Below are positions 47,298-57,680 of a stretch of DNA of 64,000 bases, one piece after another. Both the position numbers and the translations under genes were made by a program. The stretch is from Curvularia sp. ZM96. Taxonomy: Eukaryota > Ascomycota > Dothideomycetes > Pleosporales > Pleosporaceae. The notes beneath the pieces are model-generated. The model saw only the letters and a program-made list of their open reading frames with translations, was not told the DNA's origin and made no database searches. The stretch spans positions 2,294,001 to 2,358,000 of the forward strand of contig JAJGBQ010000004.1 in the NCBI GenBank assembly GCA_022457065.1, read 5' to 3'. Position 1 is the stretch's first letter. The number at the start of each line of letters is the position of its first letter.

Positions 47298-48689
47298 ATG
47301 TTTGTCACCTTACCCTCGATCCGCTTTCCACTACCGGTACAAGCTTTACCTCCATTGCCAGAGTCGACAGTTGAGCCAATGCCACCCGGGGACGACCCAC
47401 GCTTAGCCAACGCCATCATTAGCATGTCTCCCAGAAGTTGGTACAAGTACTCTGTGCTTCAGAACAGCGACAGCTATCCAAATGAATTCTTCAGCTGGGA
47501 ATCTAGTGATGTGCACATGGGCGACGTAGTGGTGCCATCTCTTGCACTCCCAGAAAAATATCCTGAGTCTAAAGAGGAGGATCATGCTACAGGATGGATG
47601 ATGGTGTGCTTCACATGTCCATTCGCTGGCGACCGTGGGGAGGCAGATCGAAACAGGACCACGGGATACCCATTCTGCGATGAAAGAATGCTCAGCAGAG
47701 AGCCGCTGGTATCTTGGTCCACACTCGAAGAACCGGATTTGGAAGTACCTATTTCAAACGCTACAGATGAGGAGAGTATAATGGCGTGTACTGTTGAGCT
47801 AAATTTAAGGGTATCAATGACTACGGAGGATCCGAGTGCCCCCTTAGAGGTGCTCTCAAGCCAATTCTTCATCGCAAACCGCACCTTGCGGGGCCCCGAA
47901 TCAGAATATCCGGAAAGACGGTATCGATATAATGAAACCTTTCCCAAAGGTGTGCAAGATAACCAGGTTCAGCTACCAGACGACTCGATTAAAGAGCATG
48001 AACCCTTTTTCGTTCCCACACCTACGACAACGTATTGGTGGGAAGCTACCTCGACATCTACGACAACGTATTGGTGGGAAGCTACCTCGACATCAGGATA
48101 CGGATATAGTGATGCAACACGAGGCCGGTCATCAGACGAAGATGAAGATTTGAGATCAAAAACCGGTGTCATGATTGGCACAATAGTGCCTTTTCTCATA
48201 CTGACAGCACTCATTGCCTGCTTCTGCAGGTGGAAACGCGATCAGAAGCGGTCGAAAGAAGTATCAGCACCAGTCCCACGCAACTTCGATCCCGCTGCAG
48301 ATGCAAGACGGCAGGCAGCCTTATCTGAACGAAGGTACAGTGCAAGACGCGATTTCATAACAGCGGAAGTAGCAGCAGCAAGAAACTTGAGTGGCAGAAC
48401 GGAATACCCAAGTAGACAACGAGAACCCAACGAAACAGTTATTCCAATACAAGATGAGCCAGAGGAGTTGCCACCCGCATACCACAAAGTCGTCACGAAC
48501 CAGGAGCGCATGGAGATAGAACAGCGAATGCACGCCGAAGGAACCACTCCTCAAGGGTGGCCACCATCCTATCGAGACGCACGCAATGCTGGTTCGACAT
48601 CTCTGTCTCGTCCTGTGCCTGCTGCCAGTACCCCAGAGCAGGACAGAGCCCTTTATCCGGCACTTCCGTCGTCTCCTCCGCGATGGTAA
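47298..48689 (+). CDS. single-pass membrane protein with tandem YWW repeat, unknown function
   Basis: Single exon, 463 aa from ATG 47298; the frame opens 13 codons earlier only through a GTG, and the ATG at 47257 is out of frame. The N-terminus is weakly signal-like (MFVTLPSIRFPLPVQA). An ectodomain of about 240 residues has paired cysteines (MVCFTCPF, GYPFC, MACT) and several N-glycosylation sites. Residues 243-254 (TTTYWWEATSTS) are repeated exactly at 255-266, next to a TM helix at 289-310 (IGTIVPFLILTALIACFC). The cytosolic tail (~150 aa) is charged and contains ELPPAYHKV and WPPSYRD, which are PY (WW-binding) motifs. The layout recalls fungal surface sensors or ubiquitin-ligase adaptors, but no family is recognised. 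Confidence 0.75.
   Translation: MFVTLPSIRFPLPVQALPPLPESTVEPMPPGDDPRLANAIISMSPRSWYKYSVLQNSDSYPNEFFSWESSDVHMGDVVVPSLALPEKYPESKEEDHATGWMMVCFTCPFAGDRGEADRNRTTGYPFCDERMLSREPLVSWSTLEEPDLEVPISNATDEESIMACTVELNLRVSMTTEDPSAPLEVLSSQFFIANRTLRGPESEYPERRYRYNETFPKGVQDNQVQLPDDSIKEHEPFFVPTPTTTYWWEATSTSTTTYWWEATSTSGYGYSDATRGRSSDEDEDLRSKTGVMIGTIVPFLILTALIACFCRWKRDQKRSKEVSAPVPRNFDPAADARRQAALSERRYSARRDFITAEVAAARNLSGRTEYPSRQREPNETVIPIQDEPEELPPAYHKVVTNQERMEIEQRMHAEGTTPQGWPPSYRDARNAGSTSLSRPVPAASTPEQDRALYPALPSSPPRW
48024..48095 (+). repeat. 36-bp tandem duplication (two copies)
   Basis: Two adjacent copies, nearly identical in DNA, each encode the 12-residue TTTYWWEATSTS within the juxtamembrane stalk. The lack of divergence suggests a recent duplication. 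Confidence 0.9.
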
Positions 48690-49245
48690 ATCCGATCACG
48701 CGTGTGATTCGTGACGACGCATCGAGCCGGCTCTGTGCTGGTAAAAGGCACATACCTGTTCTGACAGGGACAAAGCCGCGAGAGGGAATTCATGCTGCCA
48801 TGAATTTTAGGGTTCTTTGACGTACTCGTGCCGATCGTGTTCTCTTGCACACCATGTTTAGCGTAACTCGGCCCGGAATTAAAGGCTGGCTTGCGAATGA
48901 GATGAACGAGAGAAAGCAATGAGGACAGGCAAGAGGCACTTATCGTCAATCTAACCAGAGATGGATATGATTGAGGGAATATGGGTGATTTTCAGAAGGA
49001 GCCCTTGCTTGTGTGTTGGAAGGGGTCGAGAGCATGGAGATGAAACGAAGGATACGATACATGTTTTTCCGAATTTTCATTATGCTCATATTCAATGAGA
49101 GAGGAAGATATCCAAGGTCTCGTAGCGTAGACGTGCTTGTAATAGCTCAAGCATGTGTGCAAGGCATGCTATCCAACCCAACCCAGGGTGGTTTAATATG
49201 GGGTATCATTTAGTTGTCTGATATAGAATGTCCATTTTGTTCTTT
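48690..49245. other. convergent 3' flank
   Basis: Lies between the 3' ends of the membrane-protein gene (plus) and ICln (minus). No gene seen. Confidence 0.4.
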
Positions 49246-50061
49246 TCAATCAGTACGATGGTACTTTTCTTCATGTCCATCTTCGCCGTTCACGCCGTTC
49301 GATCCTTCGTCGACGTCGTCTCTTGTCCTTACTGTGCCAGCACCTGGACCCAACTCCTGTCCTATTACCATGCCCTTAAAATTGCCATCCTCATCGAGAT
49401 ACTCATCCATGTTTTCTGCGGTAATCCAGCCTGACGCCCCAGGCGCTGTGTCATCTAAGAGACCCTCGCCACCGTCGTCGCTGGCATCCGGGTCGGGATG
49501 GAGATCTGCGCAAGTGTTCAACGCGGCGAAAAACTCAGGTATGCACGTGTCGGTAGGTTTCGTAGCATATGATGGTGGTAGAACGGTAATTTCCAGCATG
49601 TGAATGTCGTCATCTTCGTTGACACTTTCGGCATCGTTGAGCGAGATGTTCATGTATAGCGCTTCGATAGTAGACTTGTACTTCATCGTTGCGTGTAGGG
49701 CGAGAGATGGATATGGAATGGAAACTCCAACAGGTGAGGGTGTGTTCTGGAACAGGATGAGGTTTCTTGATGTTGGTTAGTATGAAGCATGGTTCAAAGT
49801 AAGAGAAGAGACTCACTCTGAAGATACCCAAACATCAACCCCATTTACCAAGTCCTCTTCTCCCTCACGCCTTGAACTGAACTTGCTGAATGCGGCGTCT
49901 TGTTTGAGCTGGTCGGCAGCGACTGCGAGCGTCATTGCTTCATAATGAGCATGGAGAACGGGCTTTGCACCGAAGAACGAAGCTGGTGTCTGCTGCTGGT
50001 GTTCTGAAAGCGGGGTAAAATCGTCGGCCTTAGGGGAGCTGTCGAGATGTTGGAGCGACAT
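49246..50061 (-). CDS. pICln-like protein (methylosome subunit, PH-like fold)
   Basis: Two exons (49817-50061 and 49246-49765) around a 51-bp intron, 254 aa. The first exon has DFTPLSEHQQQTPASFFGAKPVLH, typical of fungal ICln. The splice completes VDVWVSSENLILFQNTPSPVG, the PH-like strand block ending with VSIPYPSLALHAT. The C-terminus is acidic (ESVNEDDDIHMLE; VDEGSNGVNGEDG) with a FFAALNTCADLHPDPD segment. In animals pICln binds Sm proteins and PRMT5 and chaperones snRNP assembly, and the older chloride-channel label is not a mechanism. The gene is divergent from WDR83, with 404 bp between ATGs. Confidence 0.88.
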
Positions 50062-50465
50062 TATGATTCGGTATATGTGTAGAACTTTTCTGAAAACTCA
50101 ATATGTATAAAAGTTGGGCTTATCGTGTTGTGGGCGCGTAAGGAGCGTTCATTAGCTATTTACGTGAAGAGGAACCAAAAAGTCGCGGGAGCTAGTTGAG
50201 CGTCATTGCCCCACCTCGGCCTTGGCAGGTACCAGGCGCATTTCCACCCTCCGTCATCCCAGCTTCTTTTTCGCGCCGCAAATACGTACCTTACTTCTGT
50301 CGCAGGATGCCAACCGAGGAACTGTTTCAGCAAAGTGAAAGATAGCGCTCTCGCTCGAAAACCTTTATATTATCACCATGCCTTGAGCACGTACCCTGAG
50401 GAGTCGTGATATTGAACCAGAGCGCTCTCCAACACACTTCTAGCCGTCAACACCCTCAACACACC
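50062..50465. promoter_or_regulatory. divergent promoter region (ICln / WDR83)
   Basis: 404 bp between the two start codons must contain both promoters. No clear TATA box. No gene seen. Confidence 0.45.
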
Positions 50466-51470
50466 ATGTCCTTCCCAGCAACACCTATTGCCAAACTAAC
50501 TGGCCACAACGGCATCGTCCATGCCGTCGCCTACTCCTCCGGCACCCAGTCTTACATCCTGACCGGCTCCTCTGACCGCACCATCCGTCTCTACAACCCA
50601 AAACACGCGCCGCCCAACTCGGTCGCCCCCACCCAGTCTGCGCAACGTCCGCCGGGCCTTGTAAACAAATATACCGCTCACGGCTACGAAGTCCTCTCCA
50701 TCGACGTGAACCAAACCAACGACAAATTCGTCAGCACTGGAGGCGACAAGACCGTTTTTCTATGGGATGTGCAAACGGCCCAGACGGTGAGGCGGTGGAC
50801 GGGACACGCGGGACGCGTCAATCGCGGTGTATTTGGTGGTGAGGGTGATAGCGTTGTTGTAAGCGCAAGTTTCGACGGGACAGTCCGCATCTGGGATGTT
50901 AGGTCAAACGCCTACAAGCCCATCATGACGCTGTCTGATGCTAAAGACAGCGTTTCAGATGTTGCAATACACGACGCGGAGATTGTAGCTGCAAGCGTAG
51001 ACGGTCGCATCAGAAGCTATGATTTGCGAACAGGCATGTGCCAGGTTGATGTTATAGGTCCGTCCTGCACCAGCCTGACTATAAGTAAGAAAGGCACAGA
51101 AATTCTGGTCAGCTCGCTTGATTCAACAATTAGGCTTATGGACCGTATCAATGGTGGACTGCTGAAAACATATAAGCACGACGCTTTCGTCAATGCTGAG
51201 TTAAGGGTTAAGAGTACGTTGGGACTGAATGACAGTGTCGTCGTTAGTGGGAGTGACGATGGCATGGTTTTTGTTTGGGATATGCTTGAAGGCACGTGTT
51301 TGCACAGATTTAAGCATTCGGAAATGAAGGTGGTAACCGGCTCCGCAGCAAGCACTCAGGCAAAGGGAAAGAAGGATCTCGTTTCTGCCGTCGCGTTTTG
51401 CCAAACAAGGCGCGAATGGTGCAGTGGTGGTGGCGATGGTAATGTCGTGGTCTGGGGCACGGGAAGCTAA
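50466..51470 (+). CDS. WD40 protein, WDR83/MORG1 type
   Basis: Single exon, 334 aa. The ATG at 50466 (MSFPATPIAKLTGHNG) is preferred; an in-frame Met 20 codons upstream would add a non-conserved leader. WD repeats are visible as TGSSDRTIRLYNP, STGGDKTVFLWDV, SASFDGTVRIWDV, ASVDGRIRSYDLR, SSLDSTIRLMD, SGSDDGMVFVWDM and the closing GGGDGNVVVWGTG, a full seven-blade propeller. Order and wording (LTGHNGIVHAVAYSSG; HGYEVLSIDV) match WDR83/MORG1, which in animals scaffolds ERK-pathway components and is also a spliceosome component. A pre-mRNA-splicing role is the more likely conserved function in fungi. The neighbour pICln also acts in snRNP biology; whether that pairing matters is open. Confidence 0.88.
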   Translation: MSFPATPIAKLTGHNGIVHAVAYSSGTQSYILTGSSDRTIRLYNPKHAPPNSVAPTQSAQRPPGLVNKYTAHGYEVLSIDVNQTNDKFVSTGGDKTVFLWDVQTAQTVRRWTGHAGRVNRGVFGGEGDSVVVSASFDGTVRIWDVRSNAYKPIMTLSDAKDSVSDVAIHDAEIVAASVDGRIRSYDLRTGMCQVDVIGPSCTSLTISKKGTEILVSSLDSTIRLMDRINGGLLKTYKHDAFVNAELRVKSTLGLNDSVVVSGSDDGMVFVWDMLEGTCLHRFKHSEMKVVTGSAASTQAKGKKDLVSAVAFCQTRREWCSGGGDGNVVVWGTGS

Positions 51471-52164
51471 GGCATGCATGCTCACATTGCATTGTTTGAC
51501 TGTTCATGATACCCTTGCTGAGATAGTCTTCTTATATACTGGCCAGCTTTTACGGTTCTTAAACCATCAATATGTAATGTAGAATCGTTACGCCTATATA
51601 CTTGTTGGCTGCAAAGACAGCTATGCTTGTTTGGCCGGAGTGCTCTACAACCAAAAATGGCGATGTTGATAAGCCGGATGATCAATCCTATGAAGAACAC
51701 CCACTCGTTTCACCCATCTAACCGAAATTTCTCAGAATAGTCAATATTGATGAATTGTGATAAACGTATATAATAGCCATTCTCTGATTACAAGTAATCG
51801 AATAGCTGTACAACCTAGTCAAAGAGATATAGGAAACATGAAGCAAGTACGAATAATAAACTGTCCGATAAAAACAAGAGAAAGCAGAAGGAAGTTGTGC
51901 ATAGCATGAATACAGAGAGAAAAATGGCCATGACGTCGTGATAAGGAGGGTTGGGGGCTGGCGTCCTATCGAGTGACATTTGGGTAACGTATAAAGAGGA
52001 AGCAATTTGAGTAAGGGTCCCGAGAAATGACAAAAGGCAAATCATGTCAGAGATACAACAAACCGAAAGTTTGGAAAAAAAAAGGGTAGTGCAGCTGCAA
52101 CGAAGCTCACACGCTGGATAGACCTGTGCACTGCGGGCATTTGATGAACAGACGCTGGTACCTG
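51471..52164. other. convergent 3' flank, AT-rich
   Basis: AT-rich DNA between the 3' ends of WDR83 (plus) and the hypothetical gene (minus), including an A-run near 52075-52083. No gene seen. Confidence 0.4.
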
Positions 52165-52976
52165 CTAGTTGAAGTACTTTGTCCTCTTCTCGTAATTCCG
52201 CAGATCTTCTGTCCTATTTTCTGGGCGGGTGCAGATCGTTACAGTTACACCCCGCTTCTCTTGCCCTTACAGTAAAAGTTAGCCAAGCTCAATACACAAG
52301 CGATATTTACTTACGACCATGCGGTTGGGTATGGGTCATCCAGGCTCCATTCTGAAACATATACGGCAAGCAGCTCGGCAATGACTCGGGCCTCATAGAG
52401 AAGGCAATGAGAGCGAGGAATATGGCAAGCTCTCCTTTCAGACCACCATACGCTTCATTTTTCGTAACCGGGACATTCGCATAGTAAATATCCGGGAGAA
52501 GCATGGGCAGCCAGTTAGTATCTCTTCTATAGACTACTACGCGGCGTTGTGCTACATTGCACAAATAGGAAGAGCCGCGGTCATACTGGTCTTGGTCAAA
52601 GTAAAGGGGCTGCCACGTCTCTTCAGAGCCTGGGTTGCAGGCATCACCTCTCAGAATCCAGAACCCAAATCCTTCACTGTAGAAGACCGAGTAAGTGCTG
52701 TACAGAAATGAGCCCGTCGGAGGATATCCAGCTTGTTGAATTTGTTTTCCATCGCAAAGCCACCACATGTGGCTCGCGCCCTGATTCACAACCTCATGGG
52801 CTCCTCCCGGACGCGGAGGCTTTCCATGAGACCCACTACTAGGTGCGTGACTGGATCGGCGTATCTCATTGATTTGGAAATAAAATCCTGACTATTGGTA
52901 CGGTAAGGTTGGAGGTCAAAGGCTTGGCGGAAAGTGAACTGACCATATTGCGTACTCTAGGGACGAGGCTTGACAT
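52165..52976 (-). CDS. three-exon gene of unknown function
   Basis: Exons 52944-52976, 52315-52891 and 52165-52265, giving 236 aa; introns are 52 and 49 bp. The second intron is strong (GTAAGT donor, GGCTAAC branch, AAG acceptor) and its removal extends the frame by 34 codons, to NYEKRTKYFN. The first donor (GTCAGT) is weak, so the start (MSSLVPRVRNM) is tentative. The body is rich in aromatic residues (MWWLCDGK; SVFYSEGFGFWILRGDACNPGSEETW; YFDQDQYDRGSSYLC) and has one hydrophobic helix candidate (LAIFLALIAF). No family is recognised. An open stretch just upstream (53215-53480) may belong to the same gene. Confidence 0.5.
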
Positions 52977-55900
52977 GTGTTTCTGACCCACAACAAGTTA
53001 TGCGTGGCTGTGCTGTGAACGCGCTTGTCCTGCTCTGTGACATGATTTCCCCCTCATTACCGGACTGCTTTATCCTTCTTCCAGCGATGCGGCTCTGCGT
53101 TTTGTCGCTTGTAAGAAAGGGTATCCCAGTCGAAGGGTCAGACGACAAGCTCCGACATGACAGTGACGTGGGATGGAAATCCGTGGAATGCCTCTGATAA
53201 GCTGAAGATGCTGTTTAAACAGGTATGCTGCAGAATCCTACGTCGGCTGCTGCAAGCTTGCGATCGTGAGCCAGCCAAATCTCTTCTACCCCGCTGTATG
53301 CCATCACTACCGGGGGGCCATTGATACAGGCTGCTGTATAGCTGCCCGATTTCTCCATAAGACCGGTACCACTCCAGAGAGTGTTGTGGAGATCATAGCG
53401 AAGGGCGTCTGTTCGATGTAGGAGTCGACTTGTCAAACCATACAAGGGTTGAGTACAGGGTTTGTCGTGGTTCCATGGTTGTCGGGTTCTTCAGCTGCTA
53501 GGCATATCGGCTGCATTTCAGCAAAAAGCATTGGTGCTAGCTGGCCGGCTGGGCAGAACACTCAATCAGGTCTCCATAGCCTGCCTGCATAAGGAATACC
53601 CGACTCTGGCCGCCGGCTAACCAGAGGCTGGAAAGCCATAGCACGTGCTCAACAATACTGAGGGGTGGATCCGTCTCAGCAAAGCGCCCTAGGCTCGCCA
53701 TCTAGCCCGGCAGTTGGCGTGAGATAGCGGAAAGGGCTCTTCCGTCGGCAATTCGGTTAGCAGGGGGGCTCGACAACTAGTCATCTGCTGTGACAGCGGT
53801 AGCGCGAAAGAATGCTCGAGCTCTGCGAAGAAGTAGACGGGGAAGTAAAGTGGTCGCGTATGCGTTGCCTCCAGCTGATCTGCTGCGCTCCGAGGAGACA
53901 ATGAGTGGGTAATCGCAGTACCTCAGGTCATCCCATTGTGACCAAGAGACTGGCGGTGGATCAATCCACAATGCCTGCCTTAGTCGTATTGCTGCATGAC
54001 TATCGCGATCGAGTTTTGCACGTGCTTGAGTGTGGCCAGGAGCGAATGGGAGATGAGGCTCTGCGTAATGAGGGGTTAAAAGCCGACGTAGGGGCACTGC
54101 TGGCCAACACTCATGTGGGCGCTTATTGTGTCGAACGGCGGTTATGTCTGACGGCTTTCATATGCTCGGCGGCTACACAAAGTGATTCTAGTAAGTTATT
54201 TTCGCGTTTGTCTTTTGGAAATGAATCAAAGTTGTCTTTCGTTTTCGATGTGTCGAGGGGCATACGGGAGTTAAGTAGATGCTCGCAGGATCGGGCTGAC
54301 GTACTAAGGCCGGTGGAGGACTCATGCAAGTTTGCCTTCTTTGTCCTCCTGTTTCATTATCCTGCATCGTGTCATTGGCGAGTTTGTTCGAGACGCTAAT
54401 GGAAGCAGCGGATGTGCTTCCCCGTACCTTGAAAAGCGCCAACTGATTGCTGATCAGGGCAGGCGTCTTTACGGTCTGCATGATCGTGGTAAATCCTTTC
54501 ACCGGATTTCGAAACGTGCAGCTGAAGAACACCCTCAACGCGACGAGTCTCGGCAGAAGAAGCGGATAGAAAACTCACCGGTCATACCCTGACACTACAC
54601 TCGCCACAGTCAGGGTCATGCGCCCACCACCACCACCACTCAATGTCCAATCGAACGAAGCGGTACCCGTCAGCACTCGCACTGAATCACGGCTTTTCAC
54701 GATATTTGCTGGGTACACGATCATTCCTGAATCCAGTATTCGGCAGATAAGCATATGCAGACGGCAACCCCGCACGAGTTGCTTTCAACGCATTTGTGAC
54801 CCTGAGACAGGGCCCAAGCGGAGGACTACACTGTGTTGGATAAATGCAGTCTCGTCATGAGCACATGGAACGTGACGATAGGAGGACATGGCGAGTTTTC
54901 AATGCCAAGTGTGTCCTCATGACGCCGGCCCTGATGTAGCCACCACGGTTACTCTGCTAGTGCTCACTCGGAATTAGTGGAGAAGAGGCCCAACCCGGAA
55001 TCATGTTTCCCCTCGGCTGCTGGGCAATAGCTTGGGTGGCAATTGGCGATTCGATGTAGGATGATACCACTAAGGGCGCCTTGAGATTGTGATAGGTGAT
55101 TCCAATTCCTAGACAATACTCACCGGTCAAAGGCCATGCTATTACCAGCAGCGAGCCACGATTACAAAAGCACGATACAAGGTGAATCAGAGGAAGACTG
55201 CTCTCCATCTTCTTGCAGTACGAAAAGCATGTTGAGTTGGGCTGGCTGCCAAGTCAGCACCGATGATGTGACAAGACATCTATTCGTACGCACCTCACTC
55301 TCAGTCCTCAAGTTGAAAGCTGAAATACGCGAGGCCAAAGGAAAACTGACCACAGAACGGATTAATCAAGTCTCCTCTTCAACCACATCTGAAGGGATAA
55401 CTATTGCAGTATCGCCAAGTGGTGGAGATTACGCGAGCGCCGTAACTGAGAGAGACATGCTGTCCGTCTCATCATCTCCGCCCTGCTCCAATACACGAAT
55501 GATCGAATACGCTGACACCTAGCCACCAGCTCATGGGTATTTCCTGTTCTGACAATATTCTGGAAATCCATGTGGGGGACATCGACGCAGGGGCGAACAA
55601 GCGTACAAGGGGGTAGTCAATGAGCCGGCGCACCCTGGAGGCTGGCCGCTAAGTAAGCGGCGGATGGATGCCAGGGGCACTGCAGCCATAGCATACGCTC
55701 AATGCCAGTTGCGTCCCGTATGTTCGTGCACACAAAGTGGACTTATCGCCTGGCGGAGGAAGCCGATGACATGTGGAACAGGGAAGCACGAAGGTGACTG
55801 AGGTCAAATTTGACGTGCGGGAGCTAAGACTGGTAGGGCCCGGATGACAACTCTTTCTTCGAGGGGATTAGGAAGCCTTGGCCATCGGGCCAATCAGGGG

Positions 55901-56330
55901 CCGCTTATATTAGGCGCAGCATTTGCCTATATTGGTCCGCACGACGACATAATGCTTTTTACAACAGCAAGGAACTCTTAGCATACGGCGATTCATTCAA
56001 TTACTTCTGAGATTGAGAAAATTTTGCGGTTTTATCCTGCAAAGACGCCAACTGCCCTAAATAAGGAAAAGGTACCCTGGACTGCTCTGCCAACATCCTA
56101 TCCTACTAGCTGAAGACATGGCATGTGTATCAAGCATGGCTTATGAGTACCTTCAAGATGGAGAGATTTCATCAGTGATATCCTTGGAAACAAACGGTGT
56201 AATTCGATCAGCAGTAACATGCATACAAGTAGTGGAGTTGTGTTATCTATTCGGTTGTCATTGAAACACTATTTACCTCCCGACAGCAAAGACATGTAGC
56301 GAAACCATCTTCCTAGCATAACCAGCTATC
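52977..56330. other. gene-poor stretch of about 3.3 kb
   Basis: I find no supportable gene. A minus-strand open stretch at 53215-53480 looks protein-like (see separate entry). Scattered minus-strand ORFs with good donor sites around 54100-54900 (for example a GTGAGT after SGYDR near 54575) could not be joined into one frame. Two segments around 53565-53650 and 55610-55730 share loose similarity (CCATAGCA...GCTCAA). This may be decayed coding or repeat DNA. Confidence 0.35.
53215..53480 (-). pseudogene. possible exon or gene fragment, protein-like
   Basis: An open minus-strand frame without an ATG near its 5' end reads QPWNHDKPCTQPLYG, then LHNTLWSGTGLMEKSGSYTAACING, and ends AADVGFCSIPV. The Trp/Gly pattern and INGPPVVMAYSGVEEIWL wording loosely recall a beta-propeller lectin blade. 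It may be an upstream exon of the 52165-52976 gene or a decayed gene. It is too short to decide. Confidence 0.25.
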
Positions 56331-57680
56331 TTACAACACCATGCGGAAGCTGCAGTCTTTTTCGCTCATCCTTGCCGCCGACATGTTACGAGATATCTTC
56401 AGAGAGTATACCATATGTCCCACAAGAACGTCCTTGCAACCCCCAACCAGTGTCTTGATATCGCTCCTTATGGGCTCCGGTTCAACAGCATATGCATCCA
56501 ACAGCCTTTTTTCTGCCTCTAATAACCTCTTCCAACTCTCTTCTATCAGCTTCACACACCGGTCAACGGCAACCTGCGCGCTACATCCCTCGTTCCATAC
56601 TATGACTGGGATGGTGGAATCGATATCACCATCGTCAATTTCTTTTCTGAGGCTCACAATATCGTTCCAGAGAAAATCACTAATTGCAACCTCGCGCGTG
56701 ATAGAAACCATGTCTTCATGGTCCCATACTGATTGAGGAAGAGCCAGTCCATAGGCCCATTGCATCACTGCGACGCAAGGATTTGTTCCGACAGTCCTCA
56801 ATCGACGTGCAGTGTAGTCATCAAGCGTGGATATGCCCTGAGCCCAGGTAGCTTGTGAGGTACCAACAGCGGCGACGAAGTCATAAATTGTCGCCGCGAA
56901 CCTATCACGCGCCTCTGATGGATGTTAGTCAGTGCCCATTGAAGAAATTGTCAAGCACCATACCTTTAGACTGTCCTTCTTGCATGGCCCGACCCATGTT
57001 GATCCAAGGTCCACAGTTGTGCAATCGTCCTGGGGCTGGCACATGGCCTCCCAGTTCTGGTTGGAGACAGTGTCTGATGAATTTAAGCGTATCATCACAA
57101 TACGCTTCGGTCTTATCACGATCGTCGGTAAGCGTACCGCAATCGATCTCGTCGTCCCAAAAGAAGAACTGGCAATTCTGTCAGTGACGTCAGGAAGAAG
57201 AGAATTTTACTTACCCAGGCAACTAATTCACCGAGGATAACGAATTTATCTGGCGTAACATGATTCCAGAAGTACCCAGTACAGAGCGCTGCATCAACCC
57301 TCCTTTGCTTTTTCTTCACACTTTCGGTGCTGATGAACTTATCGAAGTAGTCTTCGAGAGATTGTCTTAACAGACCAACGTCTGGATGAACTTTGGCTTC
57401 CCATCCAGAGTAGATGTATTGAATGTCCGGGACGCAGATCTCTTGGCCTCGCAGTCGAGCTATGATTTCGGCGCGGTGGTCCTTCTGTCTCGGTGAAACA
57501 CCGGATGGAGCTGATGAAGATGTCCTCTGAACCTCTGTGCACTTTGGAGTATGAAGGGAGTTGAAGAGCTGGTGCTTATGAGCATGACAAAATGCTATAT
57601 AGAGAGATACGGCCACTCACTCGTCGAACGTACGACCTGGGGGTCAAAATCATTGAGGCAAGTACATTGAAGATAGCCAT
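56331..57680 (-). CDS. class I terpene synthase (sesquiterpene cyclase-like)
   Basis: Four exons: 57621-57680, 57215-57574, 56964-57168 and 56331-56914, giving 402 aa; introns are 46, 46 and 49 bp and phase is kept. Splicing the second intron at the CCAG acceptor creates VAWFFFWDDEID, placing the metal-binding DDxxD motif at residues 145-149. The NSE motif is NDIVSLRKE at 292-300 (N292, S296, E300), and an Arg pair at 245-246 stands at the usual pyrophosphate-sensor distance. Length and motif spacing fit fungal class I cyclases that ionise farnesyl diphosphate with three Mg2+. The usual C-terminal RY pair is not obvious. The product cannot be predicted. No P450 or other tailoring gene lies within about 6 kb on either side. 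The first exon (MAIFNVLASMILTPRSYVRR) is the least certain part. Confidence 0.87.

Noticed and set aside
53777..54538. Minus-strand ORFs of about 106 and 116 codons with nearby donor sites, considered as exons of one gene
   Set aside because: I could not join them in phase with credible acceptors, and the piece LWIDPPPVSWSQWDD only superficially recalls a HET-domain WIDA.CI.Q motif.
57169..57214. 37-bp intron variant in the terpene synthase using the GACAG acceptor
   Set aside because: It is shorter than every other intron here; the next acceptor (CCAG) gives 46 bp and the standard W-FFFWDDEID wording.
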